From NCBI GenBank assembly GCA_030430245.1, contig JAUIFY010000009.1, forward strand, positions 1-50,362: a stretch of DNA of 50,362 bases, in the 5' to 3' direction. Below the pieces are notes generated by a model, which ran no database searches, had not been told where the DNA came from, and was given only the letters and a program-made list of their open reading frames with translations. The position numbers and the translations under genes were made by a program. Positions 33,174 to 42,800 of this stretch are shown here, one piece after another (the first letter of the stretch is position 1; each line of letters starts with the position of its first letter). The stretch comes from a bacterium. GTDB lineage: Bacteria; Desulfobacterota; Binatia; UBA12015.

Positions 33174-33845
33174 TCAGGACGGCGGGGCCGCGTCGGGGCG
33201 AAAGAGGCGCCGCCGAAGCCCGGGATGAGCCAGGGGCACGACGAACGTCAGCAGGAGGAACGCAGCGGCGGCCCAAAACAGGGGCGAGCCCACGTCGGTG
33301 AGCGTCGCTCCGAAGAACGAATACGCACCGGCACGCACGAAGCCCCCTCCCGCGACCGCGACCATCAACGCGGCGAGTCGCACGGACGAGAACCCGGCGG
33401 CCCAGAAGATCGCGGTCATCGGCCCCGCCGGATAGGCGATGCTCAGAAAGACGAGAAGCGGGCCGGCCGACTCGACGTAGCGATCGAAGGTCGGGAACCG
33501 GCCGGCGATGCGATTCCGCACGCGATCGCCGCCGAGTCCACGAGCGAGAACGAACGTCAGGACGGCCGAGAGCACGAGTCCGATCGTCCCGAGGAGCGTC
33601 CCGACGAAGATCCCGAAGAGGAGGCCTCCAGCCGCGAGGAGGAACCCCGAGGGGATCAGGATGAACTGCCGCCCGGCGATCATCAGGACGAACAGGATCG
33701 GTGCCAGCCAACCCTGGCCCTCCACCCAGAGACGGATCGAGTCGGCATCGAGCTCGAGCCCCGCGCGGGCGCGTAGCCACTGCCCGGCGAGGAGCAGACC
33801 GGCGGCGACCACCAGAACCCCGATCGGGCGCGCACTCGGTTTCAT
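33174..33845 (-). CDS. TVP38/TMEM64-family (DedA-like, SNARE-associated) membrane protein
   Basis: 223 residues from ATG 33845, preceded by GGGGGAG at a good distance; an upstream start at 33929 would add a Pro/Arg-rich extension. Residues include LVVAAGLLLAGQWL, GWLAPILFVLMIAGRQFILIP and SGFLLAAGGLLFGIFVGTLLG, matching the conserved re-entrant GxxLFG motif, then LLVFLSIAYPAGPMTAIFWAAG. About five to six membrane spans. Homologues take part in membrane lipid or undecaprenyl-phosphate handling, unconfirmed here. It is convergent with the broken MutS gene (11 bases). Confidence 0.85.
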   Translation of the reverse strand: MKPSARPIGVLVVAAGLLLAGQWLRARAGLELDADSIRLWVEGQGWLAPILFVLMIAGRQFILIPSGFLLAAGGLLFGIFVGTLLGTIGLVLSAVLTFVLARGLGGDRVRNRIAGRFPTFDRYVESAGPLLVFLSIAYPAGPMTAIFWAAGFSSVRLAALMVAVAGGGFVRAGAYSFFGATLTDVGSPLFWAAAAFLLLTFVVPLAHPGLRRRLFRPDAAPPS

Positions 33846-33975
33846 GCCGCGCGCCGTCTCCCCCGGCGCACCGTGCGGTTCCTCTCCCGGGGCATGCCCC
33901 CGTGTACGCCGCGCGCCCGGATTCGACAAATCTCACCCGCGCCCCGCCGGCACCGGGCCGGGAATCCCGACCGAC

Positions 33976-35268
33976 CTACGCCGCTTCGGTCTCCGCCCGT
34001 GGCGCGCCGGCGCCCGAGCGCCCGGCGCGCGGCGCCGTCGCTCGGAGCTGCCGCACCTCCGGTACGCAGAGAACGACCAACGTCGGGACGACGATCATCG
34101 CGGCCGCCGCGAGCAGCGTCGGTCGCGCGCCGACGGACTCGAGGATCCACCCCGTCGCGGCGATGCCCATCGGGGCCAGAGCGATCGAACCGACGTGGTC
34201 GTAGGCAGCCACGCGCGAGAGGGCATCGGGAGCCACACGCGTCTGAACGGTGGTGTTCCAGAGGACGCCGAACATCTGCCCGAAGAGGCCGGCCACGAAC
34301 CCGCCGAGCGCGATGACCACCAGAGGCGCGGGCCCCAGAAGCAGAAGCGGCGGCAGCGCGAAGGTGAACACGAAGCAGGTCGCGATCAGCATCGGACGCT
34401 CGACCCGAACGCGCAACGCCACGACGGCCCCCGCAAGCGTGCCGAGCCCGACCGCGCCCATGATCCACCCCCAGTCGGTCGCGCCGGCCAGAGCGCGCTT
34501 CGCGACGGTCGGTCCGGCGACCGCGACGACGCCCTCCCACGCGGCGACCACCAGCGAGAACTGGACGACGATCGTCCAGAGCCAACGATGACGGGTGAAC
34601 TCGGCCCACCCCCCGGCCAGGTCCGTCCACAGGCTGGCCGGCTCGATCCGCGTCTGAGGCCGCGGGCGCAGCCCTGCCACGAGCGCGGCACTGACGCCGA
34701 AGGTGGCCGCGTCGATCGCGATGGCCACTCCGGCCCCCACCGCGGCCACGAGCACGCCAGCCACCGCGGCGCCGAGCGCCATCGCGCCGCTCTGCGCCAT
34801 GCCGAGCAGCGCGTTCGCGGACTGGAGCTTCTCCTCTGGAACGATTTGCGGAACGATTCCCATCAGCGACGGGAGGATCAACGAAACGGCGATCCCGTTC
34901 ACGGCCATGAGGGCGCACAGGATCGGGACCTCGGCGCGCCCGGTCAGAAACGAGGCGGCGATGACTCCCTGGCTGGCCATCCCGAGCAGATCGCCTCCGA
35001 GGATCATCCGCTTCCGCGACCCGCGGTCGGCCAGCGCCCCCGCGAACAGCTGGAACAGAACCTGGGCGGTCGCCATCGACGCCACGACGATGCCGACCGA
35101 GCCGGCCGAGCCCGTGATCTCCAACACGCCGAAGGCGATCGCGATCGGCGCCATGGCGCTCCCGAACATCGACACGAGTCGCGCGCCGAACAGGCGCGCG
35201 ATGTTCGGATCGCGCAGCAGCGCGACGCCGTCCGGGCCTCGAGCTTGTCCTGTCGCCTCGCGCTCCAT
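33976..35268 (-). CDS. MFS transporter (MFS_3/EntS-like exporter)
   Basis: 430 residues with about 12 membrane helices. The start FGARLVSMFGSAMAPIAIAFGV and ALADRGSRKRMILGGDLLGM (the loop 2-3 motif G-x-L-x-D-R-x-x-R-K) are typical of the family that includes the enterobactin exporter. The middle segment ANALLGMAQSGAMALGAAVAG and the second-half loop ALRVRVERPMLI support a 6+6 layout. The substrate is unknown; relatives export siderophores, macrolides or other small molecules. It is separated from the TVP38 gene by about 130 bases and from the CoA-transferase by 147, so it is probably transcribed alone. Confidence 0.88.
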   Translation of the reverse strand: MEREATGQARGPDGVALLRDPNIARLFGARLVSMFGSAMAPIAIAFGVLEITGSAGSVGIVVASMATAQVLFQLFAGALADRGSRKRMILGGDLLGMASQGVIAASFLTGRAEVPILCALMAVNGIAVSLILPSLMGIVPQIVPEEKLQSANALLGMAQSGAMALGAAVAGVLVAAVGAGVAIAIDAATFGVSAALVAGLRPRPQTRIEPASLWTDLAGGWAEFTRHRWLWTIVVQFSLVVAAWEGVVAVAGPTVAKRALAGATDWGWIMGAVGLGTLAGAVVALRVRVERPMLIATCFVFTFALPPLLLLGPAPLVVIALGGFVAGLFGQMFGVLWNTTVQTRVAPDALSRVAAYDHVGSIALAPMGIAATGWILESVGARPTLLAAAAMIVVPTLVVLCVPEVRQLRATAPRAGRSGAGAPRAETEAA

Positions 35269-35415
35269 CGCGGCAGTGTAGCGCGCCTCGCCCGCCCCCT
35301 CCTAGAACCTCGTGTCCATGGACGTGGAGGAGACGGAGGTGGGACGAGTCCCGACCGCGAACCGGCCGCGACGTGGCGGAGATGCGCCCGGTGCGCGGAG
35401 CCCGGTCGCCTCGGA

Positions 35416-36624
35416 TCAGATGACGTTCGCGGCCTCGAGTCGGGCGATCTCGTCTGCCGAGAGGCCGAGCAGCCCCTCGTAGACCTCGCGATTGTGCTCT
35501 CCGAGCCGCGGCGCGCCGCTGCGGATCTCTCCCGGGGTGCGCGACAGCCGGGGATAGACGCCCTGCATCCGCACCGGGCCGAGCTCCGGGTCGTCGACCG
35601 TCTCGAGGTCGCCGCGCGCCTCGATGTGGGGGTCGGCGCAGATGTCGGCGACGCTCATCGTGCGCGCGAAGGGGACGTCGTGCTCGATCGCGAGAGCCTC
35701 GATCTCACCCGAGGTCTTCGTCGCGCACCAATCCGCAACGATCTGGTTGATCTCGTCCGAGTTCTCGGCGCGCGCGCGCAGCGTCGAGAACCGCTCGTCG
35801 TCCAGGAGGTCCTTGCGGCCGATCAGCCCCGCGAGCTTGGGGAAGAGCCCGTCACCGGCCGCGATCAGGCTCACGTACTCTCCGTCCTCGGTCTCCCAGT
35901 TGTCGAGCGGCGCGGAGTTCCGGAGACGATTGCCTTCGCGTCCCCGGACGACGCCGAGTCGATCGTAGGCGGCGACCGTGTGCTCCATGATCCGGAGCAC
36001 CGATGCGTACAGGGCGAGATCGACGACCTGCCCCCTTCCCTCCTCGCGTCCGGCACCCGCGTCGCGGTGGTAGAGGGCGATCAAGAGCGAGAAGGCATTG
36101 AAGAGGCCGGTCAAGTAGTCGGAGATGATGATGCCGGGGCGCACCGGGGGGCGATCCTTGTAGCCGGTCACGTGAAGAAGGCCGCCCATCGCGATCCCAT
36201 TCCGGTCGAGGCCGGGACGCGGCGCGTAGGGGCCGGTCTGGCCGTAGACGCTCACCCGCGAGAGCACCAGGCGGGGGTTCACCTCCTCCAATACGTCCGG
36301 ACCGAGCCCCCACTTCTCGAGCGTGCCCGGCTTGAAGTTCTCGACCATCGCGTCGGCGTGCACGACGAGCTTCTTCAGGAGCTCACGGCCTTCGGGCCTT
36401 CGCAGATCGCAGGTGATCGACTTCTTGTTCCGCCCTTCGACCGCCCACCAGAGCGAATACCCGTCTTCGAAGGGCCCGATCGTTCGCATGAAGTCTCCGC
36501 GGCCGGGCTGCTCGACCTTGATGATCTCGGCCCCGAAGTCCCCGAGAAGCGTCGCCGCGAAGGGCGCACCGATCCGCGTGCCGATGTCGATGATGCGAAG
36601 GCCCTCGAGCGGCAGTCCGGCCAT
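35416..36624 (-). CDS. CaiB/BaiF (family III) CoA-transferase
   Basis: 402 residues. LEGLRIIDIGTRIGAPFAATLLGDFGAEIIKVEQPGRGD is the family III N-terminal signature in nearly ideal form. Residues near 165-170, IIISDYLTGLFNAF, place the catalytic Asp of the covalent acyl-enzyme. AMVENFKPGTLEKWGLG and YGQTGPYAPRPGLD are also conserved. The enzyme moves CoA between an acyl-CoA and a free acid, for example carnitine, bile acid, oxalate/formate or benzylsuccinate, but the substrate cannot be named from sequence. It is 8 bases downstream of the acyl-CoA dehydrogenase stop on the same strand, so the two form an operon for activating and oxidising an unknown acid. Confidence 0.92.
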   Translation of the reverse strand: MAGLPLEGLRIIDIGTRIGAPFAATLLGDFGAEIIKVEQPGRGDFMRTIGPFEDGYSLWWAVEGRNKKSITCDLRRPEGRELLKKLVVHADAMVENFKPGTLEKWGLGPDVLEEVNPRLVLSRVSVYGQTGPYAPRPGLDRNGIAMGGLLHVTGYKDRPPVRPGIIISDYLTGLFNAFSLLIALYHRDAGAGREEGRGQVVDLALYASVLRIMEHTVAAYDRLGVVRGREGNRLRNSAPLDNWETEDGEYVSLIAAGDGLFPKLAGLIGRKDLLDDERFSTLRARAENSDEINQIVADWCATKTSGEIEALAIEHDVPFARTMSVADICADPHIEARGDLETVDDPELGPVRMQGVYPRLSRTPGEIRSGAPRLGEHNREVYEGLLGLSADEIARLEAANVI

Positions 36625-36632
36625 GTCGTCCC

Positions 36633-37796
36633 TCAGCGAGGCAGGCCCAGCACGCGCTGAGCGATGATGTTGCGCTGGACCTCGTTGGTCCCGGCGAAGA
36701 TCGACGCCGCTCGATAGTAGAGATACGAGCGCAGGAGTCGTCCGCGCGCGATCGCGTGCGGACCCCCGTCGAGGACGCCCGCGGGGCCCAGGACGTCCAT
36801 CAGCGTATCGTGCATGCGCTGACTCATCTCACTCCAGTAGAGCTTGATGAACGAGCTCTCCGGCCCAAGCGGCTCGCCGCGGACGCGCCGCGTGAGCGTG
36901 CGCCAATTGTTCAGCTTGGCGATCTCGACCTCGATCGCCGCCTGCGCGATTCGGTCGCGGCGCGGGTCGTCCGTGGGAAGCGTCTCGGCGAGACGGATCA
37001 GATCGTCGAGAAGCATCCGATGGATGACCAGCTGCCGCGGCGACGTTCCCCGCTCGTGTGCGAGAGTCGTCTGCGCGATCGACCATCCCTGATGGAGCTC
37101 GCCCACCAGGTTCTCTCGCGGAACGCGGACCTCGTTCAGGAAGACCTCGTTGAACTCGGAGCTCCCGGTGAGCTGCTTGAGCGGCCGCACTTCGACGCCG
37201 TCGCTCCGCATGTCGACGATCATGTACGAGATGCCGCGTGCGCGCCTCGCGCCCGGATCGGTGCGCGCGAGCAGGATGCCGAAATCAGAGTACTGGGCCC
37301 AACTCGTCCAGACCTTCTGTCCGGTCACGACGAAGTGGTCACCGTCGGGCTCGGCCTTGGTCGAGAGCGCGGTCAGATCCGACCCGGCACCGGGCTCGGA
37401 GAAGAGCTGGCACCAGATCTCGTCGGCCGAGAGGATTCGCGCCAGATGGCGGCGCCGCTGCTCTTGGGTGCCGTGCGTCATGAGCGATGGACCCACGAGG
37501 TTCACGCCGATTCGATTGATGACCTCGGGCGCTCGCGCGGCGGCCATCTCCTCTTGCAGCAGGTAGTTCTCCTCCGGCCCGGCCCCGCGCCCGCCGTACT
37601 CCTCGGGCCAGTGAACCCCCACCCAGCGCGCCTCGGCCAGAGTGCCTTGCCACCTGCGCAGGAAGCCGAACTCGTCGTCGAGCGTCGCGAACTCTTCGAA
37701 CGCATCGGTGCCGTAGCCGGTCGGCACGTGGGCGGAGAGCCAATTCCGCAGCTCGGCGCGAAACGCCTCGGCCTCGGGCGAGAACGTGAGATCCAT
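36633..37796 (-). CDS. Acyl-CoA dehydrogenase
   Basis: 387 residues from ATG 37796; the longer open frame upstream has no coding character. Conserved pieces are WPEEYGGRGAGPEENYLLQEEM, LFSEPGAGSDLTAL (FAD site), KVWTSWAQYSDFGILLART, AHERGTSPRQL and a C-terminal ASIFAGTNEVQRNIIAQRVLGL. The usual catalytic Glu of medium/short-chain enzymes, the E in YEGTSEIQ, is Ala here (FAGTNEVQ). That is typical of the LCAD/steroid-type FadE subgroup, whose base lies elsewhere, so activity is still likely. It donates electrons to ETF. It forms an operon with the CoA-transferase downstream. Confidence 0.92.
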   Translation of the reverse strand: MDLTFSPEAEAFRAELRNWLSAHVPTGYGTDAFEEFATLDDEFGFLRRWQGTLAEARWVGVHWPEEYGGRGAGPEENYLLQEEMAAARAPEVINRIGVNLVGPSLMTHGTQEQRRRHLARILSADEIWCQLFSEPGAGSDLTALSTKAEPDGDHFVVTGQKVWTSWAQYSDFGILLARTDPGARRARGISYMIVDMRSDGVEVRPLKQLTGSSEFNEVFLNEVRVPRENLVGELHQGWSIAQTTLAHERGTSPRQLVIHRMLLDDLIRLAETLPTDDPRRDRIAQAAIEVEIAKLNNWRTLTRRVRGEPLGPESSFIKLYWSEMSQRMHDTLMDVLGPAGVLDGGPHAIARGRLLRSYLYYRAASIFAGTNEVQRNIIAQRVLGLPR

Positions 37797-37968
37797 CGCC
37801 TCGACTCTATCGAGGGGCCCCAGCGCCCCGCAATCGAGAGCGCCTCCGGTGGGCTTTTTCAGGGGCGCTTTCTCGTTTGCGATGGTGTAGGCATATTGGT
37901 CGACAGTCGGCTCCGGCATCTGCCGTGAACGGCTCGCAACCGGGGGAAACGAGAAAGGAACCGACCCA

Positions 37969-38682
37969 GTGAAGAGCATTCTGCGCACACGAACGATCGC
38001 GCTCGCCGCGGCCGCTCTCGCCACGTTGGGCGTGGCGTCGCGAGCCGACGCACAGATCCAGCTCACGCCCGACTCGGGGCGCTATCTGATCCAGCGGACC
38101 GTCGGGGTCGAGGAGTGGGCGATCTCGTACAACTTCGAGGACGGCACCCTGACGGGGAACGTCTTCAAGACGGATGGCTCCCCGCCGTCCTTCATCTTCT
38201 GCGAGTTCACCGACATCCAATACGCGGACGATCCGGCCGACAACCAGTACTTCCTCGACTGCTTTGGCTCGGACGCCTGCACGCAGGCGCCGTGTGATCC
38301 GAGTGCGTGGACCGACATCGGCCAGAACATCCCTCTTCCCGCGAGCTTCGTGCTGCCGCCCGAGACCAAGGCCACGTACGGCGGCAACGTCGAGCCGATC
38401 TTCACGGCCAGCTGCGCGCTGGGCGCGTGCCACGACTCGGTCACCGCGTCGGCGGGTCTCGACCTCTCGCCGGGCGTCGCCTACGGCAACATCGTCGACG
38501 TGATGTCGACCCAGATGCCCATGCTCAGCCTGGTCGAGCCGTTCGATTCCGACGACAGCTACCTCTTCCGGAAGCTGCTCGGTACCGGGATGGGCTCGCA
38601 GATGCCACTCGGCGGGATGCTCTCGCAGGACCAGCTGGACGACGTGATGAACTGGATCGTCGAGGGCGGCGTCCAGAACTGA
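37969..38682 (+). CDS. Exported protein with CX4CH cytochrome-like motif
   Basis: 237 residues with a clean signal peptide (TIALAAAALATLGVASRADA). The middle has PSFIFCEFTDIQY and CFGSDACTQAPC. From about residue 140 a domain reads YGGNVEPIFTASCALGACHDSVT, then SAGLDLSPGVAYGNIVDV, DDSYLFRKLLGTGMGSQMPLGG and LDDVMNWIVEGG. This is the layout of the small cytochrome c-like domains seen in planctomycete and deltaproteobacterial exported proteins. The heme-type motif is CALGACH, four residues between the cysteines rather than two. Whether heme is bound is uncertain; CX4CH sites occur in some multiheme cytochromes. It is divergent from the acyl-CoA dehydrogenase with 172 bases between. Confidence 0.7.
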   Translation: MKSILRTRTIALAAAALATLGVASRADAQIQLTPDSGRYLIQRTVGVEEWAISYNFEDGTLTGNVFKTDGSPPSFIFCEFTDIQYADDPADNQYFLDCFGSDACTQAPCDPSAWTDIGQNIPLPASFVLPPETKATYGGNVEPIFTASCALGACHDSVTASAGLDLSPGVAYGNIVDVMSTQMPMLSLVEPFDSDDSYLFRKLLGTGMGSQMPLGGMLSQDQLDDVMNWIVEGGVQN

Positions 38683-38744
38683 GGCCGACCGCGCGCGGGG
38701 CCGGAGCCGAGACGCTCCGCCTTCGCGCGGCCTCTCCGACCACC

Positions 38745-39659
38745 ATGACGCTCCCACGCCTCCTCCTCACATTCGCCCTCGCGACCGCGCTCGCGAGCTG
38801 CGGCGACTCGGCCAGCGGGCCGACCGGCCCGCAGTCTCGGTCCGGAGAGCTCGACGCGCTCTCGTACAACGTCGCGGGCCTCCCCGAGGGCCTCTCGGGA
38901 TCGATGCCGGCCACCTTCATGCCGCTCATCGGACCACGCTTGAACGCCTACGATCTGGTCCTCGTCCAAGAGAGCTGGAAGACCCCCGACCCGAATCCGT
39001 TCGCGCCGTCGCGCACGTACCACGAGGAGCTCGTGGCGCGCGTGGATCATCCGTACCGGTCGACCCCGGCCGAACCACCGCTCGGGAACGACCCCCGCCG
39101 TCCCGAGGCGCTGCTCGCGGACGGGTTGAACCGCTTCTCGCGCTTTCCCTTCGCTCCCGTCACCCGCGTGGCCTGGGAGGGATGCAATCTCACCGCGGCC
39201 GACTGCCTGGCGTTCAAGGGCTTCAGCTACGCGCGCACCGAGCTCGCACCCGGCGTCCAGGTGGACGTCTACAACCTCCACATGGAGGCGGGGAACTCCG
39301 AGGACGATCAGCGGCTGCGCGACGAAGGCATCGATCAGATGCTCGACGCGATCGACAGCGCATCGGCCGGCCGCGCTCTGATCGTCGGCGGCGACTTCAA
39401 CCTCCATGGCGACGAGGAGCCCGATGCGAGCCAGTATGCGCGGTTCCTCCGCGAGGCGGGACTGACGGACGTGTGCGCCTCCCTCGACTGCCCGGAGCCG
39501 GACCGGATCGACAAGATGGCGTTTCGTTCCGGGGGCGGCGTCGAGATCGAGGCCCTCAGCTGGCGGTTCGCGACCGACGAGTTCGCGGCGCCCGACGGAA
39601 CGCCTCTGAGCGACCACGACGCTCTGGCCGTGCGGTTCGCCTGGCGCACCGTCGACTGA
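38745..39659 (+). CDS. Endonuclease/exonuclease/phosphatase-superfamily lipoprotein
   Basis: 304 residues from ATG 38745, which gives a lipoprotein signal ending ALASC. The fold's sequence marks are LDALSYNVAGLPEGL (first strand), LVLVQESW (metal-binding Glu), DVYNLHMEAGNS (catalytic His), LIVGGDFNLHGDEE (GDFN) and PLSDHDALAVRF (SDH). All catalytic positions of DNase I-like phosphodiesterases are present. Extracellular relatives include sphingomyelinase C-type enzymes, DNases and inositol phosphatases; this one is outer-membrane or periplasmic and could act on phospholipids or DNA. It lies 62 bases after the cytochrome-like protein gene on the same strand. Confidence 0.85.
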   Translation: MTLPRLLLTFALATALASCGDSASGPTGPQSRSGELDALSYNVAGLPEGLSGSMPATFMPLIGPRLNAYDLVLVQESWKTPDPNPFAPSRTYHEELVARVDHPYRSTPAEPPLGNDPRRPEALLADGLNRFSRFPFAPVTRVAWEGCNLTAADCLAFKGFSYARTELAPGVQVDVYNLHMEAGNSEDDQRLRDEGIDQMLDAIDSASAGRALIVGGDFNLHGDEEPDASQYARFLREAGLTDVCASLDCPEPDRIDKMAFRSGGGVEIEALSWRFATDEFAAPDGTPLSDHDALAVRFAWRTVD

Positions 39660-39739
39660 GACGAGCGCTCGAACCGCGCCGCGGGATGTGCGCCGTTGGC
39701 GTTCCCACTCTTGCGAAAATGCCCGACATGGCGGTTTCG

Positions 39740-39756
39740 CGGGACTTCGGGTCCCG
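39740..39756 (+). terminator. Weak stem-loop after the phosphodiesterase gene
   Basis: CGGGAC and GTCCCG flank a five-base loop (ttcgg), 81 bases after the stop at 39659. The T-run that follows is weak (gatttccagtcgtttt). The 186-base gap before the Big_2 gene holds nothing else I can support. Confidence 0.3.
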
Positions 39757-39845
39757 GATTTCCAGTCGTTTTCGGCCACCCAGGTGGCATCGGGCTTGCT
39801 GCGTCCTCTCCCCTGGAACCATCCCCATGAAACGACCGAGACTGC

Positions 39846-42800
39846 ATGAACCCGGGACCTCGTAGTCCAGGGCGACGGGCCCGAGCGCGCTCGGGCCTCC
39901 GCGCCGCACGGCTCTTCCTCCCTCTCTCCACTCTCCTCCTCCTCCTGAGCAACGTCTCCACCGCCCCGGCGGCGACGCTGACGTCCATCCGCGTCACTCC
40001 GGCGGGCCTCACGATGGCTCCCGACGAGACGCGCCAGTTCTTCGCGACGGCCGTCTACAGCGATGGATCCGTGCAGGACATCACCGCGGTCGCCGAGTGG
40101 ACGACGGGCGACTCCCGCACGGCCAAGGTCTCGCAGGAGCATGGATCGCGGGGCCTCGTCCTGGCGCGGGATCCGGGGTCCGTGGAGATTCGCGCCGCGC
40201 TCGAACATGGAGGCAGCAAGACGAAGGGCGAAACGGTCCTCACGGTCTTCGCGGGAGCCATCGTCGAGATCACGACCCGCCCGAGCAGCAAGAACCTCGA
40301 CGTGGGCTTCGCCGAACCGTTCAAGGCGCGCGCACGCTACACCTTGAACGACTACGTCGGTGACGTGACGGACCAGGTCACGTGGTCCTCGAGCGACCCC
40401 TCCAAAGCGTCGGTGGACCAGAGCGGGCTGGTGACCCCGCATCAGTCCACGGGAGAGGGCTTCATCACCATCACCGCGCACCACGGCGCAAGTGGACTCT
40501 CGAACTCGCCGGACGATGGCCAGACCAGGATCAAGGCGGCGATCACCCATCTCGAGTTCGACGAGGACCTTCGCAACGAGAACGGCGCCCTCCTGCTCAA
40601 CATGGGCGCCGGCATGGTGACCGGCGTGGACGTGTACGCGCACCGCACCGACCTCACGACATCCCGCATCACGCGAGACATCACGTTCGAGGTGCTGGGC
40701 GCGGCGGGCGTCGTGAAGGTCTACGGCGACGGAGAGATCGAAGGCCGGGAGGCCGGCGACACCGAAGCTCTTTCGGACGGCCTGGTCGCGATCCGCGCCG
40801 TCGACGAGACGCGCGGGAACCTCACGGCGACGCAGAACTTGGTCGTGTTCGTCTCGGGCGCCCTGTCCGAGCTCGTCTTCGATTCCGATCCCCTCACGAC
40901 GACGGTCGGAGAACGCAAGACCGCGAAGGTGAAGGGTCGCACGACGACCGGGCTCGAGACCGTCGACCTGCGCAAGGTCCTGCACTGGACGACGGGCAAC
41001 GGCTCGATCGCCGAGGTGGGCGAGGATTCCGAGATCGACTCCGAGAACGTCGGCAAGGTCCTCGGCAAGAAGGCCGGCTCGACGACACTCACGGCCACGG
41101 AGCCCAACACGGGTGTCTCCAAGACGATCGACGTGGACGTGCGCGGGGCCTTCACCGACGTCGAGATCGACGCGGAAGAGATCGTCCTCGGCGTGGGCAT
41201 GTACCTCCCGCTGCGCGCGAACGGCATCCGGTCGGACGGCTCGAAGAGCACCGTGACCTCGCAGGTCGACTGGGAGATCACCGGCGGAGGCGTCGCCGCC
41301 ATCGACCCTCTGGGCTTCGACCTCGGGGACGGAACGCTCACCAAGGGCGTGCTCGAGACGACGGGCGCCGGCAACGCCTCCGTCCGCGCCCTCCTGAACG
41401 CGGGCACGCCGGACGAGATCGCCTCGGAGAGCGTCCCGATCACGGTCGAGGGCACGCTGGTCGCGATTCGCGTCAAGCCGACGAGCTTCAAGGTCGTTCG
41501 AGATCAGCGCCGCAAGGCGTCCCTCGAAGGCGAGCTCTCGACCGGCGCGCTCACGAGCGATCTTGCGGCGATCGCCTCGTGGGCCGTCGCCGACACGTCG
41601 ATCGCTCTGGTGGGCAACGGCGTCGACGTCCCCGATGTCGACGACCCGCTCGACGTGGGCGAGGTCCTGGGCGTCGACAGCGGCGTGACGACACTTTCCG
41701 CAACCGAGCCGATCAGCGGTCTGACCTCCGCCGAAGTCGACAACCTGCAGGTTCAGGGCGACGTCGTCGAGGTCGAGGTCGACGAAGCGAACGGCGGCGT
41801 CGTGCAGGTCGGCACGCCCGGCGAGTACAAGGCGCGCGCGACCTTCGTCGACGGCTCGAAGGCGGTGATCAGCGACCGCTGCGAGTGGAGCAGCGACGAC
41901 GAGTCCATCGCCACGGTCGACAACGTGTCGGACAAGGGCATGGTCTCGGGCCATCGAATCGGCGGCCGCACCACCATCCGAATCGTCTGTGATGGACAGA
42001 ACGCATCCGGCGTCGTCGAGGTCGCGGGCGCCATCCTCGGCCTCGAGATCTCGCCGGACAAGTTCAACGGCAAGGCTCTTCAGGAGAGGCGGTTCCGGGC
42101 GGCCGCGAACTACGAGGGAGGCCCGCGCGGCGACGCCACCGATCTCGTGGACTGGAGCACCGACAATCCCACCGTGGTGATGGTCGACAACCTGAACGAG
42201 AAGGGCCTCGTCCGATTCATCGGCGACGGCACGGCTCTGATCATCGCCGTCGCGCCGAGCGGCCACGTCGCCACCGCCAACGTAACCGTGACGGGCGGCG
42301 TGACTCACCTCCGCGTCGTCCCGAAGGACAAGACGATCCGGGGCAGCACGGGCCGCAAGCTCAAGGTCATCGCGGAACTCAGCGACGGCGACCAGACGAC
42401 CGTCACCAACCAGGTCTCCTGGAACTCGACCGACCCGGACATCGCGCGGATGAGCGAGCGCGAAGGCGAGGAACGCATCGTCCTGGGAGGCTCGAAGCTC
42501 GGTACGGCCATCCTGACGGCCTCCCTGCCCTCCGGAGAGACGGGGACGACGGAGATCACCGTCGACTCGCTCCTCACCGGGCTATCGATGCGCCCCGAGA
42601 CCCGCCGGATCGACGTGGGCAAGCATCGCCGCGTACGCGCTCGCGGTCATTTCGACGACGGCAAGAGCAAATCCGTCACGCGCTACGTCGAGTTCATCAG
42701 CGAGGACCCGGCCATCGCGATCGTAGAGAGCTTCGGATCCAAACCGGGCCGCGTCTACGGCATCTCTCCCGGAACGACGACGATTCGCGCCGTCGATCCG

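Noticed and set aside
37830-37870. agcgcc...ggcgct arms around a ttttt tract near the acyl-CoA dehydrogenase start
   Set aside because: Arms are short, the loop is long and the position upstream of both genes makes a terminator unlikely.
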